13,037 bases of DNA from NCBI GenBank assembly GCA_964531215.1, contig CAZHFK010000031.1:1-13037 (forward strand). The letters run 5' to 3'. Position 1 is the stretch's first letter, and each line of letters begins with the position of its first letter. The position numbers and the translations under genes were made by a program. The stretch is from WJKP01 sp964531215. Its GTDB lineage: Bacteria; Patescibacteriota; Patescibacteriia; CAIXNZ01. The notes under the pieces are model-generated. The model made no database searches. It was given only the letters and a program-made list of their open reading frames with translations, and had not been told where the DNA came from. Positions 4,993-11,773 of this stretch are shown piece after piece.

Positions 4993-7035
4993 ATGGCAAC
5001 AGAACAAATTAAAAAAGCGGTAGAAAGCGGTATCACCCCCTTTGCCGTAACAACTTTCAGAAATAGAGAGCGTATTTTTGGTATTAAAGAAGATGACCGG
5101 CGCCGTCATGTTTATATTATTGGTAAAACCGGTATGGGGAAAACAACTTTGATTGAAAATATGGTTTATTCGGATATTATTGCCGGTAAAGGCGTTTGTT
5201 ATGTTGATCCGCATGGCGATACTGCTGAAAAGATGTTGAGCTGGATACCAAGCAGTCGTATCAATGATGTCATTTATTTTAATCCATCTGATTTGAATTT
5301 TCCGATTTCATTTAATGTTTTGGAAAAAGTTTCTTCAGAACATCGTCATTTGGTGGCTTCCGGCTTAATTGGCGTATTTAAAAAATTATGGGCTGATTCT
5401 TGGGGGCCTCGTTTGGAATATATTTTAAGAAATGCGATTTTGGCGCTTTTGGAATACCCCGATAGCACTTTATTGGGTATTAATCGTATGTTGGTTGATA
5501 AAGAATATCGTAAAAAAGTAGTGGCCAAGATTACTGACCCGGTTGTTCGTTCTTTTTGGGTTGATGAGTTTCCCAGATGGAATGAGCGGGTTTTGCAAGA
5601 AGTTGTTTCACCGATCCAAAATAAGGTTGGACAATTTTTATCAACTTCATTAATTCGTAACGTAGTCGGTCAGGTTAAATCGGCAGTTGATTTAAGAAAA
5701 GTAATGGATGAAAATAAAATTTTAATTTTAAATCTTTCTAAGGGGAGGATTGGTGAAGATGCTTCTGCTTTGCTTGGCGCCATGATGGTTACCAAAATCC
5801 AATTGGCAGTCATGAGTCGGGTTGATATTCCGGAAGATGACAGAAAAGATTTTTATTTATACGTTGATGAATTTCAAAATTTTGCAACCGATTCTTTTTC
5901 CGATATTTTATCAGAGGCTCGTAAATATCGTTTAAATTTAATTATTGCTCATCAATATATAGAACAATTGGGCGAAGTCGTCAGACCGGCAGTTTTTGGT
6001 AATGTTGGCACATTGATTTGTTTTCGTGTCGGAGCAGCTGATGCCGAGTTTTTGGAAAGAGAATTTATGCCATATTTAACCCAGGAAGATTTGGTGGCTT
6101 TGCCAAAGTTTCATATTTATTTGAAATTAATGATTGACGGCGTTGCTTCGGAGCCTTTTTCATCCAGAGGGTTGCCACCTGTTTATAGTGATTCTTTGGG
6201 TAATGAAGAAAAAGTTATTAATGTTTCCCGAGAAAGATATGCCAAGCCTAAAGATGTGGTTGAAGATAAAATAAAAAGATGGAGCGGTGTAATAACCGAA
6301 GAAAAAAAAGAAACTGAAGAAAAAGGCAAACCAATGTCTTGGCAGCAACAACCTGAGTCTGAGGCTAAATCAAAAAATAAAGAAAAGCAGTCTCAGGGCT
6401 GGCCAGCAGTTTGTTATGGCTGTAAAAAAGAAATTGAAGTACCTTTTAAGCCGGATAACGTGCGTCCAGTTTTTTGTAAAGAATGCCTTAAAAAAGCTCG
6501 TCGCGGAGAAATAGGTGTCAAACCTGATGAAGTTGTTAAAGAAAAGACACAACAAACCCAAGAAGCTGTTTCTTTATCACAAATTTCGCAAAAAACAGTT
6601 GATTTTAAAGGTAAACCAGCTAAAGAAAAACAGACAAGATCAGAATTTTTAAAACAGCCTAAGCCCTCCAAGAAACAACCAATTAAAGAAGAAAAGCCCA
6701 TAGAATTATCCAAACAAAAGACAATAAAAGAAGCTAAGCCAATACAGCCAACTAAACAAGAAAGTTCAAAATCAGAAGTGCAAAAACAGGAAATTAAAAA
6801 ACCGCAACCGGTTGAAACAGAAAAAGAATCAGTAGCACAAGAAAAAGTGCCAACTCCGGAGAAAAAAATACCTTCACAATTTCAAGAAAAACCACAAATA
6901 GCAAAGAAAAAAGAAACAGATTCTGCAAGGGAAGATATTTCCGAAAAAAAAGATGAATTGCCCTCTGCTGATTTCTTGGCTTCCGCCAAAGAAAATAATA
7001 ATAATGTTAAAGAAGGAGATGTGATTGAATTATAA
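4993..7035 (+). CDS. TraG/TraD/VirD4-like AAA ATPase with C-terminal zinc ribbon
   Basis: A 680-residue P-loop ATPase of the HerA/FtsK/VirD4 class, members of which form ring motors that pump DNA or protein across membranes. Walker A is GKTGMGKTT at 44-52, followed by YVDPHGD (70-76). Walker B is LYVDEFQNF at 289-297 with DE at 292-293. The sensor-like IIAHQYIEQL is at 317-326. The segment FYLYVDEFQNF to FLEREF resembles the TraM-recognition/TraG C-terminal domain. There is no membrane span, unlike typical VirD4, so the upstream membrane protein is the likely anchor. Residues 474-498 hold CYGC and CKEC separated by 17 residues, a zinc-ribbon pattern with VPFKPDNVRPVFC between. From about 500 on the tail is lysine/glutamate/glutamine-rich and probably disordered, closing with GDVIEL. 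Start ATG follows the upstream stop by 12 bases. No relaxase, pilin or other secretion genes are in the window, so the cargo is unknown. Confidence 0.88.
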   Translation: MATEQIKKAVESGITPFAVTTFRNRERIFGIKEDDRRRHVYIIGKTGMGKTTLIENMVYSDIIAGKGVCYVDPHGDTAEKMLSWIPSSRINDVIYFNPSDLNFPISFNVLEKVSSEHRHLVASGLIGVFKKLWADSWGPRLEYILRNAILALLEYPDSTLLGINRMLVDKEYRKKVVAKITDPVVRSFWVDEFPRWNERVLQEVVSPIQNKVGQFLSTSLIRNVVGQVKSAVDLRKVMDENKILILNLSKGRIGEDASALLGAMMVTKIQLAVMSRVDIPEDDRKDFYLYVDEFQNFATDSFSDILSEARKYRLNLIIAHQYIEQLGEVVRPAVFGNVGTLICFRVGAADAEFLEREFMPYLTQEDLVALPKFHIYLKLMIDGVASEPFSSRGLPPVYSDSLGNEEKVINVSRERYAKPKDVVEDKIKRWSGVITEEKKETEEKGKPMSWQQQPESEAKSKNKEKQSQGWPAVCYGCKKEIEVPFKPDNVRPVFCKECLKKARRGEIGVKPDEVVKEKTQQTQEAVSLSQISQKTVDFKGKPAKEKQTRSEFLKQPKPSKKQPIKEEKPIELSKQKTIKEAKPIQPTKQESSKSEVQKQEIKKPQPVETEKESVAQEKVPTPEKKIPSQFQEKPQIAKKKETDSAREDISEKKDELPSADFLASAKENNNNVKEGDVIEL

Positions 7036-7094
7036 TTTTAGTAAGTAGTTATTGGGCATTTGGTTGCGTTTTAAGGTGTAAATAACTTTTGAAA

Positions 7095-7131
7095 TTAGTA
7101 TATTCGTATTTATTAGTAATTAGTAAATTTT
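7095..7131 (+). repeat. A/T-rich TAGTAATT-type spacer repeat before rpiB
   Basis: The 96-base spacer after the ATPase ends with TTAGTATATTCGTATTTATTAGTAATTAGTAAATTT (spread over 7095-7130), made of short TAGTA and ATTCGTATT words. The same words recur in the spacer before the gene at 8353. No convincing promoter is seen, though one is expected here: TATATT at 7099-7104 lacks a -35 partner. Confidence 0.3.
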
Positions 7132-7584
7132 ATGATTTATTTAGGCGCGGATCATGCCGGATTTGAGCTAAAAGAGCAAATAAAAAAATATTTAGATAAA
7201 ATCAACCGGCCTTATGAAGATATGGGTAATTTAAAATATGAAAAAGATGATGATTATCCGCAATATGGTTATAAAGTCGCCCAAGCAGTGGCTGAAAATA
7301 AAAATGCCAAAGGAATTTTAATTTGTGGCACTTCTTATGGTATGTGTATTATTGCCAATAAAGTAAAAGGTGTTAGAGCCGTGTCAGTTAAAAATGAACA
7401 AGAAGCCAAAGAAACACGCAAACATAATGACGCCAATATTATGTGTTTGCCGGGCTGGGGTTTGTCTTTTAATAAAGCTAAAAAAATAGTTGATACTTTT
7501 TTAAATACCAAATTTGAGGCCAAACCCAGAAGAATCAGAAGAATTAATAAAATTAAAAAAATTGAAAATAAAGAGTTCAAATAG
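7132..7584 (+). CDS. rpiB: Ribose-5-phosphate isomerase B
   Basis: Interconverts ribulose 5-phosphate and ribose 5-phosphate in the non-oxidative pentose phosphate pathway, in the cytoplasm. The 150-residue protein has the RpiB/LacAB layout: GADHAG at 5-10, the DDYP motif at 40-43, ILICGTSYGMCIIANK at 62-77 with the expected catalytic Cys65, and RKHNDANIM at 97-104 with His98 and Asn99 in the active site. The C-terminus (131-150) is a lysine/arginine-rich tail beyond the usual end. The ATG at 7132 puts the first strand MIYLGADHAG at its normal place. It opens the metabolic operon, with the epimerase gene next. LacAB-like isomerase activity is an alternative, but the company of epimerase and transketolase makes ribose 5-phosphate the likely substrate. 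Confidence 0.93.
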   Translation: MIYLGADHAGFELKEQIKKYLDKINRPYEDMGNLKYEKDDDYPQYGYKVAQAVAENKNAKGILICGTSYGMCIIANKVKGVRAVSVKNEQEAKETRKHNDANIMCLPGWGLSFNKAKKIVDTFLNTKFEAKPRRIRRINKIKKIENKEFK

Positions 7585-7617
7585 AATTTACTAATGGTTT
7601 TGAGCTCTAAGTCACTT

Positions 7618-8268
7618 ATGAATATTAGATTAGTTCCAACACTTTTGACTCATTCTTTTGCTGAATTTAAGGATAAGCTTAAAAAAATTGAGAAATATTT
7701 TTCTTTGGTTCAGATTGATATTATGGATAATAAATTCGTTAAAAATAAAACATTTTATGATTTGGCTAAAATCAGAACCATAAGAACTAATTTGAATTAT
7801 GAATTGCATTTAATGGTGGCTGAACCCTTTAAATTAATCAAAAAATGGCAGGAATTTAAAAAAGTTAAAAAAATCATTTTTCATTATGAAGCAATGAAAA
7901 ATGACAAAGAGATTTTTGATCTAATAAAATATTTAAAAAAAAGAAAATTTAAGGTTGGTTTAGCTATTAATCCGGAAACAAAATTAAATCAAGTGGAAAA
8001 ATTTATTCCCAAAATTGATGTATTATTTTTATTAGGCGTTAAGCCTGGCTGGGGCGGCCAGACTTTAAAGCCTTTTATTTTAAATAAAGCTAAGCAGGCT
8101 AGAAAAAAATATCCTAAACTTGATATTGAAATTGATGGGGGTGTTAATTTGAATAATATTTTTAAAGTGGCAAAATCAGGTGTTAATATTATTGCTGCCG
8201 GTACAATGATTTTTGAAGCAGAAGATATTAAAGCGACAATTAAGCAAATAAAAGAATTAATTAAATAG
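7618..8268 (+). CDS. rpe: Ribulose-phosphate 3-epimerase-like protein (divergent active site)
   Basis: Family members interconvert ribulose 5-phosphate and xylulose 5-phosphate on a TIM barrel with a metal held by two His and two Asp. From the ATG at 7618 the protein has 216 residues. Recognisable are MNIRLVPTLLT (family: APSILS), VQIDIMDNKFVKN at 31-43, YELHLMVAEP at 61-70, FHYEA at 88-92, VKPGWGGQ at 141-148 and EIDGGVN at 171-177. Three metal ligands are present (Asp34, His64, Asp173), but the first His of the usual H-x-D is Gln32. The proposed active-site Ser is Thr. An in-frame ATG lies at 7594; I prefer 7618 because it aligns with the family N-terminus and has the T before ATG seen at the other starts. 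It lies 33 bases after rpiB and just upstream of the redox and transketolase genes. True epimerase activity is likely but not certain. Confidence 0.85.
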   Translation: MNIRLVPTLLTHSFAEFKDKLKKIEKYFSLVQIDIMDNKFVKNKTFYDLAKIRTIRTNLNYELHLMVAEPFKLIKKWQEFKKVKKIIFHYEAMKNDKEIFDLIKYLKKRKFKVGLAINPETKLNQVEKFIPKIDVLFLLGVKPGWGGQTLKPFILNKAKQARKKYPKLDIEIDGGVNLNNIFKVAKSGVNIIAAGTMIFEAEDIKATIKQIKELIK

Positions 8269-8275
8269 ATTTTAC

Positions 8276-8344
8276 TAAATTACGAATATATACAAATGTA
8301 CGAATCTTAAGATATTTTTATATTTGTATTTAATTAGTAATTTA
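8276..8344. repeat. Imperfect inverted repeat in the spacer after rpe
   Basis: TAAATTACGAATATATACAAAT (split by description: starts TAAATTACGAAT, ends ATACAAAT; 8276-8297) is nearly the inverse of 8322-8344, which starts ATTTGTATTTAA and ends AGTAATTTA. The palindrome ATCTTAAGAT (8304-8313) sits in the loop. There is no proper T run after it, so a terminator is doubtful. Its TTCGTA/TAGTAATT wording matches the spacer before rpiB, suggesting a dispersed intergenic repeat of the kind seen in CPR genomes. Confidence 0.45.
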
Positions 8345-8352
8345 TAAACATT

Positions 8353-8565
8353 ATGAAAAATGCCAATTACAATTTAATTAAAATGCTCCATAATACTTCG
8401 GATGATTTATGGCGCTTGGAAAATTTTTATATTCAAGATGCTAAAAAAATGAAATGTAAAGGATGTCAAGGAGTTTATGAACAAATGCGAGTTGATTTAA
8501 AAAAGCATATTAATTTATTGCAAGATGAATTAGCTGAACATATTAAAAAAGGTAAGTTTAAATAA
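8353..8565 (+). CDS. Small helical CxxC protein, function unknown
   Basis: A 70-residue protein that I do not recognise. It reads as two helices: about 5-33 (NLIKMLHNTSDDLWRLENFY and on) and about 39-66 (VYEQMRVDLKKHINLLQDEL and on), joined by CKGC at 35-38. There is no signal peptide or membrane segment. The His and acidic residues on both helices (for example H13, D17, H52, E59, H63) could suit metal binding, and the layout faintly recalls half of a ferritin-like four-helix bundle. The FTR-like gene starts eight bases after its stop, so the two almost certainly act together. The CxxC may be a redox partner for, or substrate of, the FTR active site. Start ATG at 8353 is the only sensible one. 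Confidence 0.75.
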   Translation: MKNANYNLIKMLHNTSDDLWRLENFYIQDAKKMKCKGCQGVYEQMRVDLKKHINLLQDELAEHIKKGKFK

Positions 8566-8573
8566 TTTTAATT

Positions 8574-9014
8574 ATGCCTGATAAAAAAATATATCGTTGC
8601 ACTGTTTGTGGCTATATTTACCGTGATGACGAGCCACCTTGTGAATGTCCTTTTTGCCACAATGAGCAAGTTTATGAAGAAATTTCTAAAGAAGAAATAA
8701 ATTTTGATTTTTTTAAAGATACTTGGCAGCGCCAAGTTAAATGGATGAATGCAACTAAATATCAGGATGAAATAATGTTAAATCCTGATGGCAAAGTTTT
8801 AAAAGGTTTAGCCGAAGGCATGACTAAATATTTGCAAGAAGGTAAACAATGTTATTGCCCCTGTCGCGTACTTTCAGGTAATAAAGAGGCAGATCGTAAA
8901 ATAATTTGCCCTTGTTATTTATATATGGGTGAAATTGAAATTTGGGGCAGGTGCCAATGCTCGCTTTATGTAACGTCTGATTGGGCTAAAGAAAATAAGC
9001 CCGATTTGGTTTAA
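8574..9014 (+). CDS. Rubredoxin-like domain fused to ferredoxin-thioredoxin reductase catalytic domain
   Basis: A 146-residue redox protein. Residues 9-28 form a rubredoxin-like iron site (CTVCGY with C9 and C12, then CPFC with C25 and C28). Residues about 45-135 match the catalytic beta chain of ferredoxin-thioredoxin reductase, which cleaves disulfides with a [4Fe-4S] cluster next to a redox-active Cys pair. All six family cysteines are seen as C95-P-C97, C112-P-C114 and C127-Q-C129; the third pair is CQC rather than CHC. The upstream NPDGKVLKGLAEGM also fits. In the plant enzyme the disulfide joins the equivalents of C97 and C129. The fused rubredoxin domain probably delivers electrons, replacing a separate ferredoxin or alpha chain. 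No thioredoxin gene is in the window; the CxxC neighbour and the pentose phosphate enzymes are possible targets. Stop to transketolase is four bases. Confidence 0.9.
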   Translation: MPDKKIYRCTVCGYIYRDDEPPCECPFCHNEQVYEEISKEEINFDFFKDTWQRQVKWMNATKYQDEIMLNPDGKVLKGLAEGMTKYLQEGKQCYCPCRVLSGNKEADRKIICPCYLYMGEIEIWGRCQCSLYVTSDWAKENKPDLV

Positions 9015-9018
9015 TTTT

Positions 9019-9849
9019 ATGAAAAAAATTTATAAAATAATAAAATTACAGGAAAAGGCTAGTATTATTAGACAAGATATTATAAAAATGTTGGTTGAGG
9101 CAGGTTCAGGCCATTCAGCTGGCTCTTTAGGTTTGGCTGATATTTTTGCTGCTTTTTATTTTAATATATTGCACCATAATCCGAAAAAGCCTAAATGGGA
9201 CAAAAGAGATCGTTTATGTTTATCAAACGGCCATGTTGTGCCTGTGCGTTATGCAGCTATGGCCAGAGCTGGTTATTTTTCTGTCAGTAAATTAAAAACA
9301 CTCAGAAAATTAGGTTCACCTTTACAGGGTCATCCTTCATATCATGATCTGCCGGCTTTGGAATTTTCTTCTGGACCTTTAGGCCAGGGCGTTTCTGTGG
9401 CTGTTGGCATGGCTTTGGGAGCAAAAATGAACAAGCAAAAGCATTTTGTTTATTGTATTACTAGTGATGGTGAACATAATGAAGGTCAAACCTGGGAAGC
9501 AATAATGTCTGCGGCTAAATACAAATTGGATAATTTAATTTTTATTATTGATCGTAATATGATTCAAATAGACGGTTATACTGAAGATATTATGCCTTTG
9601 ACTCATTTGCATGAAAAATACCAGGCTTTTAAATGGCATGTTCAGCAAATTGACGGTAATGATATGAAGCAAATTTTAAAATCTATAGAAAAAGCTAAAA
9701 AAATAAAAAATAAACCAAAAGTTATTATTGCCCATACTGTTCCCGGTAAAGGTGTTAGTTTCATGGAAAATAAATGGCAGTGGCATGGGCGAGCTCCTTC
9801 AAAGACTGAAGCAGCAAGAGCATTGCAAGAGCTACAGGGAGCTCTTTAA
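9019..9849 (+). CDS. Transketolase, N-terminal (thiamine diphosphate-binding) subunit
   Basis: Transketolase moves two-carbon units between sugar phosphates; here it is encoded as two proteins, and this 276-residue chain carries the PP domain. Seen: GSGHSAGSLG at 29-38, LSNGH at 68-72, GHPS at 104-107, SSGPLGQGVSVAVGMA at 117-132, and the thiamine diphosphate/metal motif SDGEHNEGQTWEA at 149-161 ending with RN at 179-180. The motif begins SDG instead of the classical GDG, which is common in split transketolases as I remember them. QIDG follows at 183-186. There is no signal or membrane segment. The ATG at 9019 lies four bases after the redox gene. The C-terminal partner is the next gene, 38 bases on; both are needed for activity. 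Confidence 0.93.
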   Translation: MKKIYKIIKLQEKASIIRQDIIKMLVEAGSGHSAGSLGLADIFAAFYFNILHHNPKKPKWDKRDRLCLSNGHVVPVRYAAMARAGYFSVSKLKTLRKLGSPLQGHPSYHDLPALEFSSGPLGQGVSVAVGMALGAKMNKQKHFVYCITSDGEHNEGQTWEAIMSAAKYKLDNLIFIIDRNMIQIDGYTEDIMPLTHLHEKYQAFKWHVQQIDGNDMKQILKSIEKAKKIKNKPKVIIAHTVPGKGVSFMENKWQWHGRAPSKTEAARALQELQGAL

Positions 9850-9850
9850 A

Positions 9851-9914
9851 TTCAAAATTCCAAATCTCAAATTCTAAACAAATTCTAATGACCAAATTTC
9901 AAATAACAAAATCC
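9851..9914 (+). repeat. Tandem CAAATTC-type degenerate repeat spanning the transketolase C start
   Basis: From 9851 to about 9914 the sequence is a chain of near-copies of CAAATTC/CAAATTT: TTCAAAATTC, CCAAATCTC, CAAATTCTAAA, CAAATTCTAATG, CCAAATTTC, CAAATAACAAAATCC. It is strongly depleted in G on this strand. It fills the whole spacer and continues through the first nine codons of the next gene. It resembles intergenic repeats I recall from many CPR genomes; that resemblance needs a search. Confidence 0.55.
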
Positions 9915-10844
9915 AAAGAATTAAAGGCATGTCGCGATGGTTATGGCGAGGCGATTTTAGAATTGGGGAAGAAAAATAATGATGTGGTGGTTGTTTCCGC
10001 TGATTTGGCTGAGTCAACTCGCTGTTTGGAATTTGGCAAAAAATATCCCAAACGTTTTTTTGAAGTAGGAGTAGCAGAGCAAAATATGGCTAGTATAGCT
10101 GCTGGTTTGGCTTTGGAAGGCTTTATACCTTTTATTTGCTCATTCGCGGTTTTTAGCCCGGGTAGGAACTGGGAACAAATCAGAGTTTCCATTTGTTATA
10201 ATAATGCTAATGTTAAAATAGTCAGTTCGCATGCCGGTTTAAATGTCGGTCCGGATGGCGCGACACACCAGGCTTTGGAAGATTTGGCAATTATGCGGGT
10301 TTTACCCAATATGACTGTAATTGCGCCCGGTGATTATCTTGAGACTCAAAAAGCTGTCAGGGCAGCCGCTAAAATTAAAGGTCCTGTTTATATTCGTTAT
10401 GGCCGGTCTAAAACCCCGGTTTTTACTGAGACTCAAAAATCTTTTAAAATTGGTCAAGCTGAAGTTTTAAAAAAGGGTAAAGATGTGACAATCATAGCTT
10501 GTGGTTCCATGGTTTATGAAGCCATGTTGGCAGCTGAAAATTTAACTAAAAATAAAATTAATGCCGAAGTAATTAATTGTCACACAATTAAACCGATTGA
10601 TGAAAAAAAGATTATTGCTTCAGCAAAAAAAACAGGTAAAATTGTGACTATTGAAGAACATCGGGTTAATGGCGGCTTGGGCAGTGCTGTAGCTGAAATT
10701 TTGGCTAAGACTTATCCTGTGCCGATTGAGATTATTGGCATGCCTGATAGTTTTGGTGAATCAGGTAGTCCAGATAAATTATTGAATAAATATAAAATTA
10801 ATTATCAAGAAATTATTAAACGAATTAATAAATTATTAAAGTAA
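9888..10844 (+). CDS. Transketolase, C-terminal subunit
   Basis: Partner of the preceding chain: a 318-residue protein with the Pyr domain and the transketolase C-terminal domain. The catalytic glutamate is in FFEVGVAEQNMASIAAG (Glu64). Also seen are SSHAGLNVGPDGATHQALED (113-132), the PGD at 147-149, VYIRYGRS at about 166-173, and the C-terminal domain from about residue 188 with VTIIACGSMVYEA and TIEEHRVNGGLGSAVAE. Homology begins near residue 12 (LKACRDGYGEA). The first nine residues MTKFQITKS are encoded by a degenerate repeat, and the start lacks the T before ATG shared by the other genes; no alternative in-frame ATG exists before the conserved part. A DXS-like role is less likely given the split gene and the rpiB/rpe context. 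The stop is two bases before the next start. Confidence 0.93.
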   Translation: MTKFQITKSKELKACRDGYGEAILELGKKNNDVVVVSADLAESTRCLEFGKKYPKRFFEVGVAEQNMASIAAGLALEGFIPFICSFAVFSPGRNWEQIRVSICYNNANVKIVSSHAGLNVGPDGATHQALEDLAIMRVLPNMTVIAPGDYLETQKAVRAAAKIKGPVYIRYGRSKTPVFTETQKSFKIGQAEVLKKGKDVTIIACGSMVYEAMLAAENLTKNKINAEVINCHTIKPIDEKKIIASAKKTGKIVTIEEHRVNGGLGSAVAEILAKTYPVPIEIIGMPDSFGESGSPDKLLNKYKINYQEIIKRINKLLK

Positions 10845-10846
10845 TT

Positions 10847-11752
10847 ATGCAAAAACCAAAGCAACTTTATGTTTTACCATTTGATCATCGCTCAACTTTT
10901 AGAAATAATTTATTCGGTTGGGACGAACCGATTAATAAAGCGCAAGCACAAAAAATCAAAGATACCAAAAAAATAATTTGGCAAGCTTTTTTAAAGGTAC
11001 ATTTAAAAAGTCAGTTTAAAGAATGTTTAGGTATCTTGGTTGATGAACAATTTGGTTCGGAAATTTTAAAACAAGCCAAGAAAATGAATATTGTGACTAT
11101 TTTAACTACTGAAAAAAGCGGGCAAAAAGTTTTTGATTTTGAATATGGTGAAAATTTTGATAAACATATTTTTAAATTTAAACCCGATTATGCCAAAGTT
11201 TTGGTGCGTTATAATCCAAGTAGTAAAAAAAATAATTTAACTCAATTAAAAAGATTAAAAAAAATCAATAATTTTTGCAAAAAAAATAAAATAGGCTTTT
11301 TGTTTGAATTATTGGTTCCGGCGACCGATAAACAGTTGGAAGTTTATAAAGATAAATTTAATTATGATAAAAAAGCCAGGGCTAATTTAACCAAACAGTC
11401 AATTAAAGAAATAAGAGCTTTGGGTGTAGAACCCGATATTTGGAAACTGGAGGCTATGGAAAAAAAATCCGACTGGCCAATGATTATTAAAGAAATTAAA
11501 AAAAATAATAAAAAAGATTTTAAAATAATTGTTTTAGGCCGAGCTGCACCTAAAAAAGTTGTTAAATATTGGCTAAAAAATGCTGCCGGCTTTGAAGAAA
11601 TTTTTGGATTTGCCATTGGCCGGACTATATTTTTCCCGCCCTTGAAAAAATATCATGATAAGAAAATTACTAAAAAAGAAACAATAGATTTGATTGCCAA
11701 AAATTTTCAGTTTTTTATTAATTATTGGCAAAAATATAAATCATTTGAATAA
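10847..11752 (+). CDS. DUF2090 (IolC C-terminal-like) putative aldolase
   Basis: A 301-residue cytoplasmic protein matching DUF2090, the domain fused behind the PfkB kinase in many IolC proteins of inositol breakdown. Conserved stretches seen: YVLPFDHRSTF at 8-18, LVDEQFG at 64-70, TEKSGQ at 88-93, FEYGENF at 98-104, KVLVRYNP at 117-124, FELLVPAT at 153-160, VEPDIWKLE at 194-202 and GFAIGRTIF at 254-262. The pattern is that of a TIM-barrel aldolase related to LacD-type enzymes. Lys117 or Lys200 could form a Schiff base, but I cannot decide which. In inositol breakdown the substrate would be a keto-deoxy-gluconate phosphate, yet no other inositol gene is here. Wedged between transketolase and a PfkB kinase, a role on fructose or sedoheptulose bisphosphates is plausible. 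The start is two bases after the previous stop, so translation is coupled. Confidence 0.85.
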   Translation: MQKPKQLYVLPFDHRSTFRNNLFGWDEPINKAQAQKIKDTKKIIWQAFLKVHLKSQFKECLGILVDEQFGSEILKQAKKMNIVTILTTEKSGQKVFDFEYGENFDKHIFKFKPDYAKVLVRYNPSSKKNNLTQLKRLKKINNFCKKNKIGFLFELLVPATDKQLEVYKDKFNYDKKARANLTKQSIKEIRALGVEPDIWKLEAMEKKSDWPMIIKEIKKNNKKDFKIIVLGRAAPKKVVKYWLKNAAGFEEIFGFAIGRTIFFPPLKKYHDKKITKKETIDLIAKNFQFFINYWQKYKSFE

Positions 11753-11773
11753 AGATTTAAATTATTAAAAATT

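Noticed and set aside
4987..5528. Reverse-strand frames over the ATPase N-terminus
   Set aside because: They overlap the Walker A region in antisense and show no recognisable domain.
6160..6713. Several reverse-strand frames under the ATPase tail
   Set aside because: Phe/Leu-rich translations are the antisense of Lys/Glu-rich coding sequence; the forward frame is a clear continuous protein.
7047..7090. AGTTATT/AATAACT inverted repeat as terminator of the ATPase operon
   Set aside because: Seven A/T pairs, a 27-base loop and only four T; too weak to call.
7335..7580. Reverse frame with a hydrophobic leucine/isoleucine start
   Set aside because: Antisense of the basic rpiB tail; resembles a membrane span only because AAA/ATT codons read as Phe/Asn/Ile on the other strand.
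7594..7617. Earlier ATG for the epimerase
   Set aside because: Adds MVLSSKSL, which has no family counterpart, and has A instead of T before ATG. It remains possible.
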